From contig SDUX01000005.1 of NCBI GenBank assembly GCA_008729055.1, forward strand, positions 1,059,620-1,123,619: a stretch of DNA of 64,000 nt, read 5' to 3'. This stretch comes from Pyropia haitanensis. Taxonomy: Eukaryota; Rhodophyta; Bangiophyceae; Bangiales; Bangiaceae. This document shows positions 28,540 through 38,950 of the stretch, one piece after another; position 1 is the stretch's first letter, and each line of letters starts with the position of its first letter. The position numbers and the translations under genes are program-made. The notes below the pieces were generated by a model that searched no databases, was not told where the DNA came from, and was given only the letters and a program-made list of their open reading frames with translations.

Positions 28540-29439
28540 TTAAGTGCGCGCCTCGGGCGACGGCGTCGGGTCGTCGTGGCACTCGTACGGGGCGGAGCGG
28601 AAGGCGAGCTTCCCAGCAAAGCTCTTCAGCACCGCCGTGCCGCGGATTTGGCCCGCCTTGCCGATCACGGCGGTCCTGGGCGCAAAAACCGCCGCGGGGA
28701 TGCGAACGCCGTCGACGACGAGCGTTGGCACATTGCAAAGCGCCAGAAGCGTGTTCTCGGGCTCGAAGCCGTAGAGGTCCGTGTCGCGCAGGGCCAGCTC
28801 TTTGGAGTTGTTGTCTCCGCCCTGCACCTGGATGGTGACGCGCTGCCCACGGCGGCGGCCGGTAATCTTGACCCGCTTCGAGCGGCCAAGGTCCCGCGCT
28901 GACACCTTGCACACCGCCTCCCCGTCGTCGCGGACGTAGAAGGTGACGCCCGAAGCGTCGTCCACGCTCGTGCGGCACCCATCCGAGCGACACGTGCACA
29001 GGTCTTCATGGGATGCCTTCAGCGACTTGGCCGCCTTCTTGAGACTGCACTTGACCTGCTTCACCCGCGCACACTGGATGTCCACACTCTTGCGGATGTC
29101 GAGCCGGCCGCCGACGAGCACCTTGCCAGCGCGGATCTGCCCCTTGGTCGCGTGCACGTCGCCCGCGACAATCATCGCGACCGTGTCGGGCACCCGCCCG
29201 CCCGCGAGGCACTTCCCAGCCTCGTTGACCGACACGTCCTTGAGAAAGGCGGTGCCACCGACGGCGAGCGGGCCCTCCACCACGGACGCGGCGTGAACAA
29301 AGTCCTCCAACGTAATGACGTTGTACCGCGTGATGGCCTTGCAGTCTTGGACGCCGGCCGCGACGCCGCCCGTGGCCGCCAGCAACGCCACGGCCACCGC
29401 ACCGGCAACGGCACGGCAGATGGCGCGGGAGCCACCCAT
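28540..29439 (-). CDS. Secreted choice-of-anchor A-like protein
   Basis: 299 residues from the ATG at 29439 (context GTGACCATGGG) to a TAA. The frame is open 81 codons further upstream, but this Met begins a clear signal peptide: GGSRAICRA followed by a hydrophobic Ala/Val/Leu stretch to about residue 28. The mature part (about 33-285) follows the choice-of-anchor A fold: YNVITLEDF (40-47), VEGPLAVGGTA (54-64), repeated AGxV/VGG strands (IVAGDV, KVLVGGRL), a long insert with a basic segment and cysteines (120-165), then PENTLLALC, AAVFAPRTAV and QIRGTAVLKSFAG (264-276). The family is best known from bacterial surface proteins; here it is probably cell wall or matrix. No C-terminal anchor is visible; the tail is DDPTPSPEART. 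Confidence 0.78.
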   Translation of the reverse strand: MGGSRAICRAVAGAVAVALLAATGGVAAGVQDCKAITRYNVITLEDFVHAASVVEGPLAVGGTAFLKDVSVNEAGKCLAGGRVPDTVAMIVAGDVHATKGQIRAGKVLVGGRLDIRKSVDIQCARVKQVKCSLKKAAKSLKASHEDLCTCRSDGCRTSVDDASGVTFYVRDDGEAVCKVSARDLGRSKRVKITGRRRGQRVTIQVQGGDNNSKELALRDTDLYGFEPENTLLALCNVPTLVVDGVRIPAAVFAPRTAVIGKAGQIRGTAVLKSFAGKLAFRSAPYECHDDPTPSPEART

Positions 29440-30708
29440 GGTCACGGCAGAAAGAGGGGACCGAAGAGGAGAGGGGTGATCACGGAGAGGAGGAAGAGGT
29501 GGGGTGGGGCTTGTCCACCTCGACCCGAGCGTGTCAATGGGTTGATGAGGGCGGGGGCGGGTTTGAGTGCAGATGACTGTGTGTTGGGTGACTCGCAAGA
29601 GTCCCTGCCGTCGCTCCGCGGCGCCTCTTGTACCTGCGGACCTCCCCTTTTCGCACCCCTCTCCCCCTCCAAGACGGACCACTGCTGCGGTGTGTCAGCC
29701 GCCGATGGTGGGTGCCTGCCGGTCGGCACGCGGTCACGGCGGCACTCGCAGCCGGGTGCACCGATCCCTTCGCAACGGTCGGAGGCTCCGTTCACCACCG
29801 CCGCATCCGCTCTGCCACCGACCCTTCGCAAATCACCACATACCGGTCCATTGACGTTCCCCTCGGGCGGGGGGAGGTCCGCCGTGGACCACCAGATGGT
29901 GGCGGGTTGGATGCTTACGTACCACCACCGTGGCGGAGAAGCTCCCCCCATTGTACCGTTTCTGCTGGGAGAGACGGGGGTGGCACATCCGCGCACACGC
30001 GTAGCGTGTTCAATGAAGAGAGAGACCGACCGCCGAAGCCACCGCCATTGGGTTGATGGCCACACCATAGCGGCAGAGCGGTGCACTCGTCGGGTGACGA
30101 GGGCGACCGCTGCTGACGGCGGAGGCGACGGCGGAGAGGGGGCGGGACGCGATGGGCGCAGACGCTTTGGCGCGGGCCCTCCACCGTGAGGGCACGCTGG
30201 ATATCTCCCCGTCCCCCTCCTACCCATGCCTCATCTGGCTGTGCAACCGCCCGACGGCCGTCCCCTCACCGACCACCCGCAGGCACTCGGCGTCACCGCT
30301 GTCGCACGCCACGGCCAAACGCCCGTGTGCTGACAGCGACCGGCTAGCTGGCCGCAGCCAAGGGCTCGCTGTCTCTGCCTCCAGCGATGCCTCCATAAGT
30401 GTGGATGGCGTTCTCGGTACGCCCGGCTACGCCACTGCAAAGGCGGTGCGTATCTTTGTCCGCGCGACAGTGCCCAGCCGCGCATCGGTTGTTCTGGTCG
30501 CGGCGACAGACGTATCCGCGTTTGCTGACAGCGTCTGGCCAGCCAAGAGGGCCTCGATCCACTCGCCCCTCCACAAAGTTTGATGTTTTTTTGCGTATGA
30601 TCGGACATTCACACACCACGCCGGCGCAGCGGCCCCGTCGGGCGTGACGGGGCCCCGCCCGGTCGACTCCGCCGACTAGCGGCAACGTCAACAAGACGGA
30701 GCAGCATG
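29440..30708. other. Region upstream of the choice-of-anchor gene, to the array edge
   Basis: Normal-complexity GC-rich DNA. The pyrimidine-rich leader of the choice-of-anchor gene lies at 29440-29520 (bottom strand). No clear TATA box is seen. It holds one open frame (30152-30583) described separately. Confidence 0.5.
30152..30583 (+). CDS. Hypothetical ORF (143 aa), weak
   Basis: ATG at 30152 in a fair context (GCGATGGGC), 143 residues, stop TGA before a T-tract. The product is not low complexity, with Ala/Ser/Val-rich alternating stretches (ATVPSRASVVLVAATDVSAF), but no family is recognised. Bottom-strand frames are equally open here, so the coding strand is uncertain. Confidence 0.2.
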   Translation: MGADALARALHREGTLDISPSPSYPCLIWLCNRPTAVPSPTTRRHSASPLSHATAKRPCADSDRLAGRSQGLAVSASSDASISVDGVLGTPGYATAKAVRIFVRATVPSRASVVLVAATDVSAFADSVWPAKRASIHSPLHKV

Positions 30709-33700
30709 CTATGGAGGCGGTCCATGCACACTAGCATCGCCCACCGCAGCCGGCTGGCGTTGACCACGTCAGCGCGGTTGCGCTCACGGGGTGCCGCCCC
30801 CATGTGTCTCGACGGACCCTGTTATGCTTCACCGTCCCGGGAAAGCTGCTGACAGCGGCGAGTGCTGCGCGCGCGGCGGTGGCGGCGTGGCTATAGCACC
30901 GCCTCGCGGCGGCAGACATGACGGCAGAAGCCACGCCGTCGGCTCGCTCCGGGCCCAACGTGCAGGGCGGCTGTGGCGACTGTGAACACCCGCTGTCACG
31001 CCGTGCGCGCTGGCCGAGGCACGCGCGCTGAGCAACGACGGCGGCGGCGGCAGCGGCGGCGGCCGTGGTGGTGGTGTCGACCACCGCGGTGCGGCTGGCG
31101 TCGACGGCGGGTCTTCAGCGTCGGCGGGGCGGGTCGTCGTGTGCGCCGGCGCGGTCTGCTGGAAACTGCCGAGGTCGAGTGTGCAAAGTTCGACTTGGCA
31201 ACGAGGCTCCGTCCGCACCTTGCCCCAGGCCTAGCCTCTTCCGCTCACCCGACCGGCGCTCTAACCCTAACGCCCAACGCCGCCCCTGCTAACGCCTCCG
31301 CGGCCACCGCCGCCACAGCCGCCGCCACAGCCGCCGCCGCAGCCGCCGCCGCCGCCGTCCCGCCGCGAGGACGGATCCACGGCCTGGCGGTCGGCGACAA
31401 CGTCGGTGGCGACGGGTCGGGGCAGATACAGTAGCGACCGTCCGATGCAGGCATTGCCAGCTGCCGCCGCCATCGACGCAGAAATGCCGGCGCTCGTGAC
31501 GGTTCCGAAGCGGCCGACAGCGTCGCCATTGGCAGTGCCGCTGTTCCCACCACCGCCCCCTCCCCCCCCCCCGCCATTGCTGTGCCACCCCGCACCGGTT
31601 GGTGGCACCACCACCACCGCCACTACATGGCAGAGGAGACGGAGACGACCACCGCCGCCACCGCCAGCTGCCCATAGGGGAACTGGCAACCGCGGCCACC
31701 GCCGCCGACGCGGCCGCCACCGGCGTGACCGCCAAGTGGCCCCCGCCGCCGCCGCCGCCGTCGCCGCTGCAGTTGCCGGCCCCCCCGCCGCAGCCCCTCC
31801 TTCCATTGGGGGGGTGGCGACACCGGATGGTGGTTGGAGCGGCGCCGCACTCACCCCCTCGCCCCGCCTGCGCCGTGGCCGATGTTGCCGCCGCTGCCTC
31901 CGCTGTGAAAAGCGGGAGTAGGGAGGTTGGGCGGTGCCAGGCGCCGTCGTCACCTCGGCTGTCACCGTCGCCGCCGCCGCCAACCAACAGGCGTGCATGA
32001 TGCGGCCGCCGCGGCAGCCGAGCATGAGCACCGCCGACCTGCCTCAGAAGTGTCTATGCGGGGAGCGCGCCCCCCCCCCCCGATGCGCCGCGCCCTCTGC
32101 ACCCTTCACCCCCACCACCCCTACCACCGCCTCTGCGTCTCACCACATCGGCCGACAACCTCCCCGCCGCCGCTCTCACTGCCACCGCTGCCCGCCGCTG
32201 CCGCTCCGCCGCCGTCTCACGGCCGACATCAGCTACCCTTCCGCCTCGGCAGTCGCCCGGCACCACCACCGACACCGCCTGACCCGACCGCCCGCCCGAC
32301 TTGTGGGCCCTCACAGCAACGGGGGAGGGCAGGCGCCGCCGCGGCAGGGGGGCTACACGGTGGAAGATAAAGGCGTGGGGGGGGGCGCCGGCGGGTGGCA
32401 CTTTGGGGGGAGAGGGGGGGGGGGCGCCCAGCCGCGGCCGCCGCCATCCACGGCGCTGTAGTGGCGCCGGCACCCTGGCGCCGGCAGTGGCGGCGGCGGC
32501 GGCGGGGGCGACGGCGACGATGGCGGCGGCGGCGACGGGGGCGGCGGCGGCGGCGGAGGCGGCGAGGCGGCGACGGAAATGGCGCCGACGCCCGCCGGGG
32601 CGGCCGCCGCCGCCGACGGCGTGGCCGCCGAGGCCGCCTCATCGGTGCTGATGCGCTCACCAGCCGCTCCCTCCGCCACGACGGCCCGGCCCGCCGCCGG
32701 TGCGCCCGCGGCGGGTCAGCAGCAACGCCTACCCCCCCGCCGCCCCCCTTCCCCCCCACAATCCAAAGACAGCCACCTCAAGTTCGGGCGAAGCAGCGGC
32801 CCCCCCCCCCCCCTCCCGGCCGCACACCCGCTTCCCCGAGGGGCATGCGGCCCACGCCACCGCCATCCCCCTCCGCTCGACCCTCGCAACGACCCCACCC
32901 CCCGGCGATCCCGGCCAGCCATCCGGGGCTTAGCCTCCTCCGCCGACCACGCCCTCCCCTCGCGAGCGCCAGCGCCGCCGCGGCGAGGGTGCCGCTCGCG
33001 GACCGTCCACCGCCCGCGGCGGGGACGCGCGACAGCCAGGCGGCGACGCCCCAGTTGGCGGGGAGGCGCCGCGACAGGGCCGTGCCGAGCCGTCATGCCG
33101 CCGTGCCGCGGCCGGCCGGTTTAGCCGCCGCGGCGCATCCGCGAGAGCGGGGCGAGACAAAGAAGAGAACAGGGCGGGGAGAGGAGGGGGGTGGAGGGGG
33201 GGAGGGGGGGGACGCAGAGTGCGCCGACGCTGAAGGGGGGCGGGCGGTGGCCGAGGCCGCGGCGGTCCTGGCGGTTCCTGGCGAGGGCGTCCGACAAGCG
33301 CGACGCCGCCGTCGGCCGGGGGTTCGGAGCGGATGTCCCGGCGGACACGCGCCGCGCGCCGGGTGCGGGGGTGCCCGCCTGCGGGCCGCCGCCGCCACCA
33401 CCGCCGCCGCCGCCGCGCCCCTCCCCCCCCCCCCCCGCACGTCGCCACTCCCCGGGCGCCCCCCCCCCCCCAGCCCGCGCGGAGGATAGCCCGTCCGCGG
33501 CTCGCCCCGCGCCAGCCCCCACACCGCCTTCGCCAGCATCGCCGCGAGTGGCGGTACGCCCCCACCCCCACCACCAACACCGCCACCGCCGCCGCTGTCG
33601 CCGTCTGCCGCGGCCGCCGAGGCCGCCGCGAGCGACGCGCCGCCGCCGCCGCCGGCGGGCGGCGACGGCAGCGGGCGGGCGAGCGGCAGCGGCGGCGGCG

Positions 33701-34237
33701 ACGGGTGCCCGCGGGCCGGTCAGCTCAACGCGGAGGCACTCGGCAGACAGCGAGCGCGAACAGCCACCCGTGGGGGGGGAGGGAGGGAGGGGGGGGTGGT
33801 GGCGACGGCGGCGGCTGCTCCCCGCACGCGCCGGCGGCGCGTCGGCCGGCGCCGCAGCCGACGCGGCCGCTGCCGTCGCCGCCGCGGACGCGTCCGCGTC
33901 GGCAGCCACAGCGGCCGCGTCGGCAGCCACAGCGTCCGCTGCGGCGGCCACCGTGGCAAGGAGCACCGCCTCGGCACGCCGGTGGACAAGCGACCACACG
34001 TGCCCCCCACCCGGGCGCTACACCACGACGTCCGGCGCAATCGCACCGCCGCAGCCGCCATCGCCGCCGCCACCGCGAACGCCTCCGCCGCCGCCGCCCG
34101 CGGGTGCCAGCACGGCAGCCACCGCGCCCGCGACCGCGCCACCGGCTACCATCGTCGGCGAGCAGCCAGCCGGTGAGATAGATGCGACCGACCACCGCCG
34201 CCAGCACCCCTCGCGACGCCGCGCCGCTGCCGCCCGA

Positions 34238-34239
<2 letters not shown>

Positions 34240-34283
<44 letters not shown>
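34240..34283. repeat. (CGTCGC)n hexanucleotide repeat, unit 1
   Basis: About seven uninterrupted hexamers. Confidence 0.95.
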
Positions 34284-34284
<1 letters not shown>

Positions 34285-35611
34285 AGTCCATTGCCGCCGC
34301 CGCGGGCGTGACCTGCGCCACCTCCACCACGGGAAGGGGCGGGTGAAGGCGCCGGCGGAGAAGGGTGCCAACAAGATGGAGAGAGACACGTCCCGGCTGT
34401 CACGGCAGCGGTCGCAGTCGCGGTCTTGTTTGCGATCCCCGACACGGCCGGCGCGGCCGCTACGATCGGGTGCACCCCTGCTGCCGCCACGGCTGGCGGT
34501 GCCGCCGGCGCAGATTCAGTTATTCAGCCCACCGCCGTGGCCGCCGCAGACGCACTGCCGCCGTCCCTGCCTCTGCCTCCGCCGCCGCCGCCGCCGCCGC
34601 CGCGGTCGGCGATGCCCCCACCGCCCCCGTGACTGCCGTGCTGATCGTCACGGGGGCGGCAACAAAGCCATCGGGCCGTCGCCGGCGCCCCAGCGTTCGT
34701 CGCTGTCAACGGCAGCGGCGGCGACGGTGGCGCCGCTGCGGCCAAAGCGCGTGGCACCAACCCCCGCCGGCCTTTTGGTGGGAGAGGTGTGGTGGCGCAA
34801 GGGCCGCGGTGGCTTCAGCGACGAAGATCACGGCGGCGGCCACGTCAGAGCCCGCCACGCACGACGGCGGCCGCAACAGGGGAAGCCGCACCGGCGGCGA
34901 CGGCGGCAGCGGCGGTAGCCGCAACAGCGGTCGGGAGAGCGCTAGGCAGAGCGGCAGCCGCTGCGGCCGCAACAGTGGCCCCGGCGGCCGCAGCGACAGA
35001 CGCAAGGGCCGCGGCGGCGGCAGCAACAGCTGCCGGGGCGACAGCGGCGACGCCGTCTACGACGAGGTCGGCGAGAGCCTCATTCGCGACGGTGACAAAA
35101 TTCATCAGCTGTGCTGGCAATGACAACGGCAACGGCGCTAGCTGTGAGTGCAGCAGCGTCAGCGGCATTGACTAAAGTGGCGACGGTGGCAATTGCAGAC
35201 GCCGCGGGGGCTGCAGCAACGGCGGCAGCGGCGACGGCAGTGATAACGGTAGCAGCGGCGGTCGCGATGGCGGCAGCGGCCGCGGCGGTGACAGGACACC
35301 ACGGCAACGCCAACAAAATAAGCAGCTGCAGCGACGGCCGCACACGCCACGGCGGCGCCAACAATAGCGGCAGCCACCGACAGCCGCGGTCCAGGCAGCG
35401 GCGACGTCAGCGACGGCAGCGGAAGCCGCGGCCGCGGCCACGCCAAAAACTGCCCACCCCGACGTCGCCTGCGACGGAAAATGACCCGCCGCGGCAGCAG
35501 CGGCAAACTCTTGAGGGCGGCCGAGGCAGAGGTAGCGGCAGTAGCAGCGACAGAGACTGGAATGCACAAAGCAGCAGCACTGGCCATCGAGACACACGCA
35601 ACGGTGGCAGC

Positions 35612-35700
35612 CGCGCCAGACGCCGCGGCGGCGGCCGCGCCAGACGCCGTAGCGGCAGCCGCGCCAGACGCCGCGGCGGCGGCGCGCCAGACGCTGTAGC
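35612..35700. repeat. 24-bp tandem repeat with one 23-bp step, unit 1
   Basis: CGCGCCAGACGC starts at 35612, 35636, 35660 and 35683. The first two steps are 24 bp and the last is 23 bp. The Ala/Pro/Asp-rich phase changes, and the previous frame hits TAG, exactly after the short step. Confidence 0.9.
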
Positions 35701-38700
35701 GGTGGCCGCGACAGATGACGCGGCGGCGGCAGCGGCGAGCAGCGCGGCCGCGGCAGCGAAATTGGCAGCGGCGGCGGACGCAACAGCCGCAGCAGCAGCA
35801 AAAGAGATGAGCATGTGCGACAACAACAGCAGTGGCCTTCGCGACACACGCCGCGACGGCAGCGTCTCGGGCCACCGCGGCAGCAACGCCACACGCCGAG
35901 CATCACGACAGTCGTCACGACAGCGGTAGCGGCCGCCGCACCCTCAATGGCAGTCGCGGCGTCACCGGCGGCGGCAACGGCTGTGGCCGCGACAGCGGCG
36001 GTGGCAGCGCAAGCGCCAGACGCCGCGGCCGCGGCGGCGCCAGCGGTCGCGGCGGCCCCCAGAACAACGGTAGCAACAGCAGCACCGCCAAACGGCGCGG
36101 CGGCTGGCACAACAGAGGCCGCCTGCCGCCACCGCGGCAGCGACAGAGGCCGCGGCCGAGGTGGGCAACAGAAACCACGGCGACGGCCGCGACAGAGAAC
36201 ACGACCGCGGCAGCCACGGCGGCAGCGGCTGTGAAAGCAAATATCGCCGCGGATGTAGATGTGCCAAAGGCTGCTTTCGGCAACGGTGGACGCGCTATAG
36301 GCTGCGGTGATGGCAGCGCCTTACGCAGCCGCGGCGGCAGGAACAGCGGCAGCGACAGAAGCCGCATGAAGGGTGGCGGCAGCGGCATCGACGCATGCCG
36401 CGACGGCCGCGGCCACAGCAGCACCGATGGCGGCAGCAATGGCCGCCGCAGCGGCAGCCGCGACACAGGCCGCGACGGTGGGCGCGCCAGACGCTGCGGC
36501 GGGTGCCTGACAAAGGCCGTGGCTCCGGCAGCGACAAGAGCCGCGGCATGCAGGGTCACAGAAGCAGCTGGAGCGGGCGGAACAGCCGCACTGGCGACAG
36601 CCGCGACAGCGGCAGCGGCCGCCGCCGCGACAGCAGCAGCGGCAGAGGCAGCGATAGTGCCAGCGTCAGTGTCCACGACAACAGACACTCACAGCGACAG
36701 CGGATGTCACAGACGACGCAACAGCGGCAGCGCCAGAGGCCGTCGTGGTGGCTAAGGCAGCGTCACGGAAAGTGGCCGCGAAAGAGGCCGCCCACCGCGT
36801 TGGTTTCCGCGCCATAGGCAGCCACGGTGGCTGCGACAGAGACCGCGGCAAAGGCCGCTACAGACGGCGTCCACCGCGACGGCTGCTGCGACAGACGTCT
36901 CTGCGGTGGCAGCCACAACGGCCGCCTCGACGGCCATGACAAAAGCCGCAGCGGCCGCAGCAACCAACGCGGCTCACCGCAACGGCGGCCGCGCCAGCGG
37001 CGGCGCGGCGGCGGCCTCGACACTGGCCGCGGCGACAAGAGCGGCAGCAGGCGCGTCAGACGCTGCCTACCGTGACGTCGTCCACCACAGCGGCAGCGGC
37101 AGCGACAGCGACAGACGCAGCGGCATCAGCAGCGTCGGCGGCAACGGCGGCGGCCGCGACAGCGGCAGCAACGGACGTCGTGGCAGCGGCGGCGACGACG
37201 GTCGAGGCGGCGGCAGCAACACCGGTGACCGCGGCGGCAGCGAGACCGGCAGCGGCAGCGGCAGCGACCATCGTCGCGGTGGCGAAAACGAGTGCGACGC
37301 TGGCGGCAACAGCAACAGCAGCAGCGGCAGCCGCAGCGACAGACGCCACGGCGGGCACAGGGCCGGCGGCTCAGGCATTGGCGGAAGCACTCGCATCGGA
37401 CGCGGCCGCGAGGTCGGCAGAGCCAGCGGCAGCGGCAAAAACCGTGACGACGGCAGCCGCAGCAGCAGCGGCGGTGGCAGCCACGGTCGGACCGCCAGTG
37501 CCTACGAGAGGCGTCGTGGCCGCGGCAGCAACAGCCGCAGCGGCGGCGCCTGGAGGGGATGGCGGCGATGACACGGTCAATGGCAATTGCCGTGACAACG
37601 GCGGCGGGAGTATCAGCGACAGAGGGCGCGGTGACAGCCGCGACAGAGACCGCGGCGGCGCCAGCAACAGCGGCAGCGGCTGGGACAGCACCAGCGGTGA
37701 AGACAGCGGCAGCGATAGATGCCGCGGCAGTGGAAGCGACAGAGGCAGGGGCGGCGGCGTGGTGGGCGGCAGCGCCACTGGCGACGACAAAGAGAGCCGC
37801 AGCGGCATCAAACGTGGCCACGCTCGTCGACAAAGAAAGCGACCGCAGCAAATATTGTTGCAGCAATTGACGCCGCGGCAGCGGCCGCGGCAGAAGCAGC
37901 AGCAACGGCCGCGGCAAAGGCCGCGGCAACAGTCCCGGCAGACGCCGCGGCAGCAGTTGCGGCCCAAAGAACGTGACGGCGGCAGCGACAACTGCAGCGG
38001 CAGCCGCGGAGTCAGCAGCGGCAGCGGAACTAGCGGCAGCGGCGGCGGACGCGAGAGCGGCAGCGGAAGCGGCAGCTACAGCTGCAGCCGCGTTGGCCGC
38101 GGCAACGGCAGCAGCGGTAACGCACGCCGCGGAGACGGCACAAAAAACGTCATCGACGGCGACTGCGGGAGCGGTAGGCGCACCAAAAAAAATAGCCACT
38201 CGTGCCACAAACTCCCCGTTCCCGACAACGCCGGCGACAGAAACCGCGCCGGCGGGAGCAACAACGCCCGCTGACGTGGCTGCGGCAGCGGCAGCGGCGG
38301 CCGTCGCGACAGCAGCGGCCCACTGCGACGGCGATCGCGACAGTAGCAGCGGCAGCGGCAGGGGCAAACGCCGCGGCGGCGGCTGCCAAGCGGCTGTGGC
38401 GGCAGCAGCGACAGCGTTCGCTGCGGCGGTAGGGACAGCGGGCAACGGAGGTAGTCGCGAACGCGTCACCAGCAGGGGCCGCAACCGCAGCAACGGCTTC
38501 GGCAGTGGCCATCGCAGCGGAGGTGGCCGCGACAGCGCCGTAGGCGGCGACGGCAAAGTACTCTGCTGCGCTGGGATCGACAACGCCTTCGGCGCTGGCC
38601 GTGTTGGCAAGAGGGTCGGACGCCGCGGCAACCGCAGCAGTCAGCTGCCACGGCAGCGGCAGCAGGAGCGACAGCTGCAGCGGCCGCAAGAGCGGCAGAG

Positions 38701-38802
38701 GCCGCGGCAGGGACAGGCGCCCGGGCGGTTGCAAGGACACATGACGCCTGGGCGGCACTGACCATCGCCGCGGCGTCGGCAGGAACAGCGGGCGCGGCAG
38801 GA

Positions 38803-38950
38803 GCAGCGACAGCGGCCACGGTCAGCAAAAACTTCGTCGGTAGCGGCTGCCGCCGGTACCGGCGGATGACATCAGCGGCAGCGACAGCGGCCACAGTCAG
38901 CAAAAACGTCGTCGGCAGCGGCGGCCGCCGGTACCGGCTGACGACATCGC
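38803..38950. repeat. 75-bp tandem duplication, unit 1
   Basis: GCAGCGACAGCGGCCAC...CAGCAAAAAC...CCGCCGGTACCGGC occurs at 38803 and 38878 with a few substitutions. The same pair is present in unit 2 near 54109-54256. Confidence 0.9.

Larger units (their letters stand above)
33800..38800 (+). repeat. GCN-dominated (Ala-codon) tract with phase slips, unit 1
   Basis: For about 5 kb the sequence is dominated by GCN triplets interspersed with ACN, GTN and occasional GAN/AAA. An Ala/Thr/Val-rich reading is always available on +, but its phase changes about every 100-500 bp (for example phases 1, 2, 0, 2, 1, 0, 0, 1, 2, 0, 1, 2, 0, 2 between 34.86 and 38.3 kb, as start modulo 3). Because the complement of GCN repeats also reads as Ala in one frame, the composition alone does not prove coding or strand. 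It is either a decayed Ala-rich coding sequence or a cryptic trinucleotide expansion. Confidence 0.7.

Noticed and set aside
31255..31280. CTCTAACCCTAACGCCC resembling telomeric repeat
   Set aside because: Only about one and a half units, internal, and repeated at each macrosatellite unit; not an array.
37126..38631. 501-codon Ala/Arg/Leu-rich bottom-strand frame
   Set aside because: It is the complement of a GCN-rich tract, which automatically yields an open Ala-rich frame on each strand.
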